Below, in pieces: positions 48,178 through 60,420 of a stretch of 64,000 nt of DNA. Within the stretch, counting starts at the first letter, position 1; each line of letters starts with the position of its first letter. Position numbers and translations under genes: made by a program. The notes beneath the pieces were generated by a model, which was given only the letters and a program-made list of their open reading frames with translations, ran no database searches and was not told where the DNA came from. Source of the stretch: Adiantum capillus-veneris (Eukaryota > Streptophyta > Polypodiopsida > Polypodiales > Pteridaceae); NCBI GenBank assembly GCA_014529385.2, contig CM043952.1, positions 56,086,619-56,150,618 of the forward strand, read 5' to 3'.

Positions 48178-51100
48178 TGAAAGTGTTGAGTGCAATGTTG
48201 TGTATGCTTGCAGGTGCATGGTGAAGGGCTAAAGCAGGTATAAAGGCCCTAGGCGAGCAGGTCATGGTGGAATTGTATGCCTAATGTGGTTTTGTAGGCC
48301 ACGGAGGACCTCCAAGGCCGGATAACTGGGATGGCAGGTCAAAGTCTCCAAAGTATGGGAAATGTGTCTAGGAATGTCTTTCTCAAGATGTTCTAGAATC
48401 CCGTCCAAAAAACTCATCAAAAGTGGCAAAAGATCCTGAAATTCAAAGTTAGAATGCTTTGCAGATCCCCGACAGATAGGAAAAATGGAGACAAGTCGCC
48501 TGAGATGATCTCTACTACAGGTAAACATGAAGTGCTCAAGCTGTGGAGCATGCCGGTCTTCTTGGAGTGTTAATCAAAGCTCCAAAGAGAAAGATATGGG
48601 CAGTTGAATGTTTGCCAAGGGCCCGTTATGGGCCAACTTGCCCGCATTGGGTAAGCGTGCTTGTCGAGCGATTTTGGGCCTCGACTCTGTTCTAGGATTT
48701 CATATGCACTGCATGGAGTTAGCCAAAGTTTATGCTTGCCGATCGGAGTCAGGGCATCGAGGTACGCCCAATTCAAGTTGGCAGAGGATCGCAACCGAGG
48801 TGAATTGGGTTTATTTCTACATTTGCAACTTGATGTTCGAGGATGTGAAGTGATCGGGATGGCAAAGTTTTCAAGGTTTGGAGCTGGCAGGGGTGTGGCT
48901 TGACGAGAAGGAAGTTCGGCAAACTCAAGTACACGAAGCACTGGCATCATGGGAAACTTGTGTTGAAACTGTCCCTTGGTTACAAATTGCAAAGGCAGAA
49001 GAAGGAGCCAACGAGGGCTGCCAAGAGGAGAAACTTTCCCTTGGTCACAAATTCCAAACGCAGAAGAAGGAGCCAACGAGGGCTGCCAAGAGGAGAAGCT
49101 TATGCCAAAGTGAAGCCAACATTGCACTTCCCGTTGAGGCGTGTGCTGACGGAGTCGAGCTTTGAGGTAGGTGTGTGCCCCTCTGTATACGGATTGGTGA
49201 TGGCCATGGTGCGACCTAGAGCAGGCAATATGGATTTTGTACATGATGTTTTTCTTTGAAGGAGAATCTATCATTGCGGTTTTTTGGTGTTGTCTCTTCC
49301 CCCCTACCCCCTTTCTCCTTGGCTTGTCTATAGGGTGTGTGGTGTTGATGTGTGTGAGCGTGTGCGCCCCCCCGCCCCATGTGCGTGTGAGAGAGAAAGA
49401 GAGAGAGGTGTTGAGTTGTGGAAGTGCAAGAAGCGGGCAAGATCAGTGTGATCGTTCTCTGAGGATTTTGTAGAGCGTTTGTGCGTTGGGCAAAGTGTAG
49501 GTGAGGGCTTGCTAGTGTAAATTGTTTTTTTCTAAAGGTGCTTTTGAAAGGACAAGGGTGCTTTGAATACCTTGAGCTATATAGGGACAACTGTTTGTGT
49601 GATAGGTGTGTTCCCCGTTCCCCTTTTCCATCTTCTGATGCCCCCACTGAGGAGCATGCTGATGCTCCTTTTTGAAGACAAAATGATAGATTTTGTGATG
49701 CCAAAGGTGCGGCCTGTGACGAGCAAGTACTGCTAGAGATGGCGTGGACAAGCTTTTTGATTTTCACAGGTTGTGAAGATACAAAAATCTAGCTCAAGGT
49801 CTATGGTTTGTTTCTGCTTGAGAGCAGTGTATCAAGTAAAGAGGGCGCGCTGCAGGTGTTCCCACTCTTGGTTCGTGGAAAAGCAAGGAGGTGGTACGAT
49901 AGTCTTTGAAAAGAGGTGAAGACCGATCATGAAGCATTGGAAGCGGCTTTTTGGAGCAAATTTGTAGCGGATGTGCAGCTAGACGAGGTGAAGCAAAAGC
50001 TGGACATGTTAAAACAAAGCTTGAAAGGGGATGCATTTTTATGGGAGTTCGAAGCCCTTTGGGAAAACTGATAAGGGAAACTACTGCTGAGAATGTTGGG
50101 TATTTAAAATTCAGCAAGTTCATGGATTGACTACATGAAGAAGCGCAAGACAAAGTGGAGATAGATGGACCAGTGTCATACGAGGAAGCGGTGGCTCTAG
50201 CAAAAGGGTGGACAAAGAAGATTTTGAAGAAGTGCAAAGCTAGGTAGGATTTTCCAGGTGTTTTGATGCCAAAGCAAGTTGATGCGGTGGTAGCCGAGCC
50301 AATATTGGTGCAAAGGGAAGTGCCTGTGCAAGAGGAACCAAGAGTTCTGTAGCTACAGAGAGATAGGGTGGTTCCTATTTTGAGAATGCCAATTAGGGTG
50401 GCTCGAGTTGTGGAGGATGTACAATTGGTTCCAGATCGGGAAAAGGATGTGTTGCCAAGTCAAGGTATGGTGGTTCAAGCTCCATTGAAGTGTGGTAGAG
50501 GTTAAAGAGTGCGGTTTGCAGATAAGATTGAAGCAATGAATCTATGGAAGAATCCCAAGCTTGAGACAGAGGAAGAAGTTGTGCCGAGTGATAGTAGCTC
50601 TATGGATGCTGACACGAGTTGGGAGCCCGAGTCCTCTCAGTCAAGGTATGATGAGTTTGATCTCTTGCAAGTTGGTGGACATACAATGAGTGTGTGCGAG
50701 GAGTAAGGAGAAGTGAAAACTGTTATGTTCGGTGGAGACCAAGTGGAGGAACCCGAGCCTACAGGTGATGATATGCAAGTAAAGTTGATGTGCGGTGCCA
50801 TGCTAATGGCCATGTTGGTTAAGGATGCAGTGGAGTGTGCCATAGTGGTACAACAGGTGAAAATATTTGCCAGGAGGAATGGAGAAACCTTGCCTATGGA
50901 AGAAGACGAGGATAATGCAGAAGAGAACGAGTTTCTGTCTTCCTTGGCGGAACATGATGTAGCAATAGAAGAGATGCTTGAAGGGCAAGTAATTGAAGCC
51001 GAAAAGTAGGTGGTGTTGGTAGACCTTGAAGGGATGATTGATGAGGGAGATCTCGATGATGCTGGAATTGACTGCTTTGCAAGTGAGAAGGTAAACATGG

Positions 51101-52110
51101 AGCCAAAGGTGGAAGAGATTCCAGTGCATCACGTGCACTCTATGGCAGATGATAAAGAATCCCAGGTTGTGTCCAAACTTTCCACGGAATTTTGTGTGTG
51201 GTGGTTGAAGGGAATGTTGATAGAAGCAACTGTGTAGTGGGGTGTTGAGCAGGTACATGATTTTCTTGAGGAGGATCTCACTTTATATGGTTAGGAGGGA
51301 GGGCATGGTATGTTCCGTGTCAGTGATAGTATGTCTGATGGTAGTGGTGATGCATTTGGTGGGTTTTTTTATTAAAGTTAATAGTATGCATATGGATGTT
51401 GTGAGCAGTGGAAGCATGCCAAGGGCATCTTATGTGTGTGGCTAGCTAGATGCAAGGGTATGGCACTATGGTAAGGTGCTGCAAGTGGATGGGAATGATC
51501 AGACACAGGTTTTTGATCTAGGTGGATGATAGCAGGTAATGCAGGGGGTTGGGAAACCCGCTTGAGCAGGTGTGTGGCGGGTGATAGGAGACAGCTTCTG
51601 TACATATGGTTATGGTTGTTGAGTGCTTTTGGTTTCTAGTTTGATTTGGCAAGTTTTTTAGGTGCAATAAACATGTGTGTGGTTGAACATAAATGTTCAA
51701 CAAGGGGGTGGGCAATGATGGTGCATCCAAAGTTGTTTCGTGTTGGAAAGTGTTAAGTGCAATGTTGTGTATGCTAGCAGGTGCATGGTGAAGGGCTAAA
51801 GCAGGTATAAAGGCCCTAGGCAAGCAGGTCATGGAGAAAATGTGGTTTTTTAGGCCAAGGAGGCCCTCCAAGGGGGGCTAATCAGGATGGCAGGTCAAAG
51901 TGTCCAAAGTATGGGAAATGTGTCCAAGAATGTCTTGCTCAAGATGTTCTAGAAGCTCGTCCAAACAGCTCATCAAACGGAGCCCTGTGGTGGTGAAAGA
52001 TATTAAGTTCAAAGTTAGAATGCTTTGCAGATCCCCAACAGACATGGCAAATGGACACAGGTGGCATGAGATGAATGTGTCAATCAGGCGAGCAAAAATG
52101 CATGAGCTGT
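48178..52110 (+). mobile_element. gag-only-like LTR element G (non-autonomous gypsy type)
   Basis: Direct LTR-like repeats lie at 48178 to about 48560 and about 51715-52110; their best-matching 89-bp block differs at 3 positions. A purine tract, AAGGGGGTGGGCAA, precedes the right copy. The interior has a stretch about 49840-50250 resembling the retrotransposon gag capsid region (VFPLLVRGKARRWYDSL, then ALEAAFWSKFVADVQ), followed by a long acidic, partly open region (50509-51237; EEVVPSDSSSMDADTSWEPE-like). No protease, RT, RNase H or integrase is recognised. It would depend on another element. The left LTR edge abuts the LTR of element F. Broken with several breaks, old to intermediate. Confidence 0.65.
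48966..49098 (+). repeat. 66-bp tandem duplication inside element G
   Basis: TCCCTTGGTTACAAATTGCA and the following GCAGAAGAAGGAGCCAACGA block are repeated immediately with few differences (about 48972-49037 and 49038-49099). Confidence 0.85.
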
Positions 52111-52679
52111 ACGAGCAAGGAATTGCAAAAGAGAGACAATGGAGATGTTTCTCTAAAAATATTTTATAAAGAAATATATGAAATTGGCATCTAAGAGGTG
52201 TATCCACGTCAAATTCAATACTGCTGTGTAATACACAATTCACAATGCATACACATTGAGTTAAAGAATAATGATGGAGGTATTACTATAAAGCAAGAAA
52301 ACAAGATCACAAAACAACAAAACAACTAATAGTGCACCACAATGTCAAACCAAAAGAAACCCCATTTTATCTTGCAATTCACAAGCATAAGTAATAACCA
52401 CAAGTACAAGCCCATACCAAAACACTAATTGCAAAATAAAATAAAGTACACATGGATAAAACAAAACTCAAAAAAATTAACATGGATAGAGCATAAAATA
52501 AGTCTACATGGTCACAACAAAAAATATCCATATACACTTTCTGATTTGACTAGCAACTAAGCAATGAACAACTCATTATCATGTCAAACCAAGAATAGTC
52601 TCATTCTATTTTGCAATTAACCTCAAGCATAAGCAATATAATATTGTTTACCAAATCATAAGTACAAAGCCAAGAGAGG
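52111..52679. other. AT-rich intergenic DNA
   Basis: A/C-rich simple stretches (AAACAACAAAACAAC-like, about 52300-52330), no gene. Confidence 0.5.
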
Positions 52680-53010
52680 CCTTGTCTCAGCTCCCTTACC
52701 CTCTCATTGACAACACATCGACACAAAAGAGCAAGTAACATCATTCCTTAATTCATTGTTATACCTCCAAGAACTTTGAACCCTGTGATTTACTTGAACA
52801 TCATTCCTTAATTCATTGTTATACCTCCAAGAACTTTGAACCCTATGATTTACTTGAACATATTGGTATAACAGGCCTTGTCTCAACTCCCTCACGCTCT
52901 CATTGTCAACACATCAACACAAAGGAACAAGTAACATCATTCCTTAATTCATTGTTATACCTCCAAGAACTTTGAACCCTGTGATTTATTTGAATATATT
53001 GGTATAACGT
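52680..53010 (+). repeat. composite tandem repeat (60-bp unit within an about 196-bp unit)
   Basis: A 60-bp unit (TCATTCCTTAATTCATTGTT...) occurs at 52741-52800 and 52801-52860 with one difference, and again from 52937. The preceding block, CCTTGTCTCARCTCCCTYAC..., occurs at about 52680 and about 52876. A larger unit of about 196 bp was therefore duplicated, with the 60-bp unit additionally doubled in the first copy. Confidence 0.93.
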
Positions 53011-53700
53011 CCTTTACATCTCCTTCTTTCTCATGGATCTCACCAATTGCATCCTTTGCCTCCTCTAAATAATTTTTTTCAACCTCTGTGTTTGGCCTCG
53101 TGATTCTCACTTCTTGCTCAATGACAACATCAAGATCTTTGTTTTTCCTTTTTGTTCTTCCTTAATTAAAGTTCTACTTGTGCCCTTCCTTTTACCTCAT
53201 AGTCAAGACTCTTTAAAAAAACAATAAAGAGAACAAATATGTCACATGCACATGGCTCAATGTACCACGTGGACATCCTTCATCAACTTTGAGAGGCGAT
53301 TATGTACATATTCCTAGATAAGAGTGTCTAGAATGCTAGGAGGATTAGTATCGTTAATTTTGGGAGTCTATTTGTAGAACCTTCATGTCTGGATGAGTCC
53401 ATTAGATTAGGTTTTCCAGTTTTGAAATCCTCTTTCAATAATTTTTTGTACAAGCACTTTGATAGATATTGTTACACTCTAGTAGGCATCTGGCATGACA
53501 TGCATGTAGTTTTACATTGTTAGAGAAATACAACGAGCCATTCCTTACATCAATTTGATTTCCACGTGGGCAAATGTGTGACGGTTTCACCCAGAAACTT
53601 TTCTTGGATAAGTTTATTGTTAAATCATTACAATTGATTTATTTTTACACTTTGTATTCCAAGTTTTCTCTACCTAAGTCCTAAAAAGTTCATAAGCAGT
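53011..53700. other. intergenic, nothing recognised
   Basis: No supported gene. It may be the upstream part of the LTR-like region that follows. Confidence 0.4.
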
Positions 53701-54386
53701 ATTTTTGCTCTATAAAAGGAGTAGATCAGCAAGCATTTAGATCATTGAGAGCTAAGGCCTAGTTTTTTGCATCTAGTAGCCTAGCATTCTACATGCCATC
53801 ACCAACAAATCAACCCAACATTTTTGCTCTATATTGTGAGGATCATCCAACGGCCCAACATCTCCACTTTTCAGCCTTCTCATCGTCGGAAATTGTTTGG
53901 ATCTGCCAACGCTATCTTTCTTGTTGCAACTCCACTTTTCAGCATTTTCATTGCAGAAGATTGCTTGGATCTACTAACACTATCTTCGTTGTTGCAGCTT
54001 GGTAGTTTGACAGCTCAAAAGAGCCTCTTCTTGACCATTCCCTCGCTACATCAAGTGCTTTTATTTTTGTCCATTATTGACTCCATCATCATCTATATTT
54101 TCAACCCTTCATCCCTTTCACATCGAGAGCACAAATCATCCCCAAATCGACCCCTTGGTGGCCATAAGCAACCCCCTCATCGAGACGGATCAAACAATGC
54201 ATCAAATCCACACCGAAGGTGCTTCATTTTGAAGAGTTTCCATGGTGATATTCCCATACGAGTCCATAGAGTTTGCATTCAAGTATTGCATATCCTCATT
54301 TCATTTACACAATCAAAAGCAAAAACCACATTGACAACGGTGTGGGGGATCCTTAAAAGAGTTTCTTGGGAGTCCATCTGGTGTCA

Positions 54387-54430
<44 letters not shown>

Positions 54431-54490
54431 ACATCTCTATTACTCTCTCTCACTCTCTCTCGAAAAGGAACCATCATTCGTGCTAGATAG
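53701..54490 (+). promoter_or_regulatory. TATA-like promoter and leader of a possible LTR element
   Basis: TATAAAAGGAGTAG at 53711-53724, followed about 30 bp later by ATCATTGAGAGC, resembles the U3/R junction of plant Ty3-gypsy LTRs. Downstream are a tandem repeat of about 68 bp (about 53861-53928 and 53929-53997; CCACTTTTCAGC...TTGTTGCARC) and a CT tract at 54391-54428. The long open frame from 53824 has no recognisable domain, ends in CT-repeat Leu-Ser sequence and is probably non-coding. No second LTR was found. Confidence 0.35.
54391..54428 (+). repeat. (CT)19 microsatellite
   Basis: Perfect CT run. Confidence 0.9.
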
Positions 54491-55035
54491 CACACATTGG
54501 GACAAGGAAAAAAGTAAAAATTTGTGAAAGTGTAAAGTCCAGATCTTGTCATCATTTCAATCCCCATGCACCTGACAGAAAGTTACTAGCCCTACATGTC
54601 TCTTTCAAGAAGGTTTTGCAAACAAAACCCTCAAAGGATAGCACAAAAATGCAAGAAGTCGGGGCACATGGGAGCACAAGTCTAATTCAAAGTATGAGGA
54701 AAACCTTCAAGCTTATGTATCCTAGCTACATCAAAAAAAATAAATACAAGACACATCTAAACAAGAAGCAAGCCACATCAAAGAAGTATGGGTCCATTCA
54801 AAATATAAGGAAAACCGTATTTGCCAAGGAGAGCTAATGCTTGCCCCGTTTCATTGTACTCAAGAAATATTAAGTACTCACTTTTGGATGAGATGATATA
54901 TCTCAAAATGGTACACAAAATGATAGAAGATCATGACAACCTACGCAAAGCAAGACATGAACGTGAAGCCGATGACACAACCACAAGAAGTTTTGGACAA
55001 ATTCTCACAATAATTCTCACATTGAGACTTACCTC
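54491..55035. other. intergenic, end of dispersed repeat
   Basis: No gene is recognised. Bases from about 54960 match, in inverted orientation, the flank of the palindrome at 1.1 kb. Confidence 0.45.
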
Positions 55036-55190
55036 AACATCATGAGCTTCTGCGCGGGAGGCACCGCATACCTAGCCAGGTACGATTGGGGGTAGGGGAC
55101 CGCCGGCCCAGTGGGGGGGGCGGGGGTCCTCTGCCCCCAATCGTACCTACCTAGATATGCGGTGCCTCTCGAGCAGAATCTCATGATGTT
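55036..55190. repeat. foldback palindrome, copy 2, with nested GC-rich inner palindrome
   Basis: The outer arms match copy 1 (1021-1100). The centre carries an additional stretch of about 65 bp running from GTACGATTGGGGG to CCCCCAATCGTAC, itself an imperfect palindrome around GGCCCAGTGGG. The insert is flanked by GTAC on both sides, which could be a 4-bp target duplication or part of the arms. Orientation is opposite to copy 1 in the window. Confidence 0.8.
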
Positions 55191-55479
55191 ATGCATTGTA
55201 TGAAAAACACTGAAAAAGACTCCATTTTCCTACATGAGAAAATTTCTAAATCTTCTTATGAACCCACACATAAGAAAACATGGATGGCACGAAGACGATA
55301 CCTTTTACAAAGGGTTTCACTGGTGAAACCCATTAGGAGGGGCTCCAACCTCCGTTCAAATTGATCCCAACTCCATCCCAATACTAAAAATTTGAAGTTT
55401 AAAAAAGGGTTTTGCTGGCCATGAGTGGCTCACAGCAGGTGCAACTTTGGATCACTAAAGAGTGCTAAAATGTTGAGCA
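55191..55479. other. dispersed repeat flank and a 20-bp hairpin
   Basis: 55191 to about 55255 is the shared flank of the palindrome repeat. At 55312-55331 a perfect hairpin, GGGTTTCAC-TG-GTGAAACCC, is followed by CATTAGGAGGG. A paired copy lies at 56599-56618. Confidence 0.6.
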
Positions 55480-55878
55480 TAAGGCCGGGTTCACAATGGG
55501 CGGCGGAAGTCTGAGAATTTCCCTGCTAGTAGCCAATCAGCGAGCAACCTTTTTGATGCCCCGTTCACACAGGGCGGTGGAAGAGGCTGACGGGGTTGCC
55601 ACGTCAAGGCAAAGTTCCGCTTTTTCTCTTCCACCCTGCCCTATTTCTCTTTCGACCCCCCCCCCCCCCCCCCCCCCCCCCCCTCTCCCATGAGAGTTTC
55701 CACCCTAACAACGGTCCCTTGCAGTCTATGAGAAACAGCCTTGCAAGCAAAGCACTTCTAGGCAACTACCGCCTTGTGTGAATAGCAGGGCGTTGGAAGA
55801 CCGGCACTCTGCTCTTTTCCGCCTGGAAGTGCCCCGCAGCCCTAATTCTTCCACCCTTACAGTCTGAACCCACCCTAA
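55480..55878. mobile_element. PIF/Harbinger (Tourist-like) MITE candidate with TAA duplication
   Basis: Element 55483-55875 (393 bp) between TAA at 55480-55482 and TAA at 55876-55878. Termini GGCCGGGTTCACAATG and, on the other strand, GGGTGGGTTCAGACTG pair at 12 of 16 positions. A 3-bp TAA duplication with G-rich TIRs fits PIF/Harbinger MITEs. The terminal motif, GTTCACA-GGGCGG-GGAAG, recurs inside at about 55563-55583. The interior contains a C28 run (55656-55683) and no transposase. Confidence 0.55.
55656..55683 (+). repeat. C28 homopolymer
   Basis: Same length as the run at 1907-1934. The tract length is likely unstable. Confidence 0.9.
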
Positions 55879-56158
55879 GACTACTAATAAGGTGACCCTT
55901 CAAATGGCTTGAAACATAGCATGACGTAGTAAGAAATGGGTTCTCATGAAACGACTCGTTGTCACAGCAATGAAACACAGTTTTCATGCTTTGTTGGGTT
56001 TCCTCCAGATGTGTTTTACCACCTCTTCCATGTAGAACTTGTCATTTTCCTCATGTAGCCTCACATAAGCATAAACATCTCTTTCTCAAACTTATCCACA
56101 ATGAAGCTCAAGTTCTTAGGGAATGACCAAGCTCTTGAGAACGTCCAGGGAAGCCTTC
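55879..56158. other. flank of the HET-like fragment
   Basis: May contain further decayed coding sequence on the minus strand (HEENDKFYMEEVVKHIWRK can be read at about 56070-56010), but no domain is recognisable. Confidence 0.35.
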
Positions 56159-56368
56159 CTACCACATGGAGGGCCCGAAAGCCGTGAGGGACAACATAGC
56201 AAGGCGATAGTAGGCTCCCAGAGAGCAGATTTCCCAATTTTTCTCCTCATCGTTTTGTTGGTTGATGCAAAGTGCATCAAACCAAACTTTTTGCACACCA
56301 TCTAATAATAGCAGATTGAGAAATTTGTGTAGGTCCTCGTGACAAAGCTCCCTGCTCAAATGCTTCAT
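56159..56368 (-). pseudogene. HET-domain-like gene fragment
   Basis: The minus-strand frame contains KVWFDALCINQQNDEEKNWE and then an AYYRLA segment. This is close to the hallmark block of the heterokaryon-incompatibility (HET) domain (W-I-D-A-L-C-I-N-Q, a D/E-rich turn, then M-x-x-I-Y-x-x-A). HET domains are abundant in fungi and are also found in some seed-free land plants, where the role is unclear. Only about 70 codons are open here (20 or so diagnostic). The usual upstream region (W-x-Y-V-A-L-S-Y) is not seen, no exon structure could be built, and the frame closes on both sides. I read it as a degraded host gene copy. An intact gene with unseen exons is less likely. Related-looking short blocks lie at 56480-56520 and 55960-55990. 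Confidence 0.45.
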
Positions 56369-56598
56369 TGTACCTCAACCTTAATTCGACAATGAGGGAA
56401 ACCTTGTTGAGGGCAAAAAAGCGTATCAAAAAACGAGGCATGTGCATTGATCAAATCCGGCAAAGTGTGAATTCACTGTCACAATCAATGAAACACAATT
56501 TTCATGATTTGTCCGCTTTCAATATGCCCAAAATGACGTTCGTCACGCAAACTTCATTATGGCATGTTTCTTTCCGAAGCCATGCACTGCCGTCCATA

Positions 56599-56618
56599 GG
56601 GTTTCGCTGGCGAAACCC
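56599..56618. repeat. 20-bp hairpin, second copy
   Basis: GGGTTTCGC-TG-GCGAAACCC, followed by CACTGGGAGGG. It differs from the copy at 55312-55331 by a paired change that keeps the stem. Confidence 0.75.
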
Positions 56619-56634
56619 ACTGGGAGGGACAACA

Positions 56635-56639
<5 letters not shown>

Positions 56640-56676
<37 letters not shown>
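56640..56676 (+). repeat. (GT)n microsatellite
   Basis: Perfect TG/GT run of about 37 bp. Confidence 0.93.
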
Positions 56677-59690
<3,014 letters not shown>

Positions 59691-59691
59691 T

Positions 59692-59737
<46 letters not shown>

Positions 59738-59750
59738 GGGAGGGAGAGAG
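59691..59750 (+). repeat. (GT)n(GA)n compound microsatellite
   Basis: GT run from 59691, GA run from about 59716. Confidence 0.93.
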
Positions 59751-59857
59751 AGTTTTGCATACTTGCTCTTTTGTCACATCCAAATTCGTGGCCTCTTCAG
59801 GAAGGAGGAAATTTTGTTTGGATACCTTAGATGGGTCTTCAACTCCAAACATGTTTT

Positions 59858-59990
<133 letters not shown>

Positions 59991-60420
59991 TGTTAGTTAA
60001 CACCATAGGTCAAAGATCAATCAGGCAAGTCATGAACATATGAACTATTGTACATGAGAGTGTCAATAGGAACAATCGGATGTAGTGTTCGGGAAAAATG
60101 TGTGTCAGCTTAATATCGTGCCGTCTTCGAATTCAAAAAGTTGGTTGAGGGCAAGGGGAAAATGAGAAATTCCACCTCAAAATAGAGAAAAATAGTGTCA
60201 AAACTCAAAAAATTACTTGATTTTTGAAATTTCCTCTTGACAAAATCAAGAAAAGGAAATTTGTATGTTTGAAAAAATGAATTTTCTTGAACACTGAGAT
60301 TCCTGAAAAGCATTGGGTTGGATGACTCGTTAAAGTTTGCCCTACTAGCAGGAATACAAATGGGTTTGGGAGTTTAAAATGAATCTTTTGTTGTGTGTCA
60401 CCCATGTGTATTTTTGAGTG
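59991..60420. other. AT-rich intergenic DNA
   Basis: No gene recognised. Confidence 0.4.

Noticed and set aside
48570-49274. 234-codon minus-strand frame
   Set aside because: Lies inside LTR element G opposite its coding strand, crosses a tandem duplication, and shows no recognisable domain.
50637-51258. Minus-strand frames of about 150 codons
   Set aside because: Shadows of the acidic plus-strand region in element G; Glu/Asp codons read as Ser/Phe-rich on the other strand.
53824-54486. 220-codon plus-strand frame
   Set aside because: No ATG at its open end, no domain, and the C-terminus is CT-repeat sequence; better explained as the leader of an LTR-like region.
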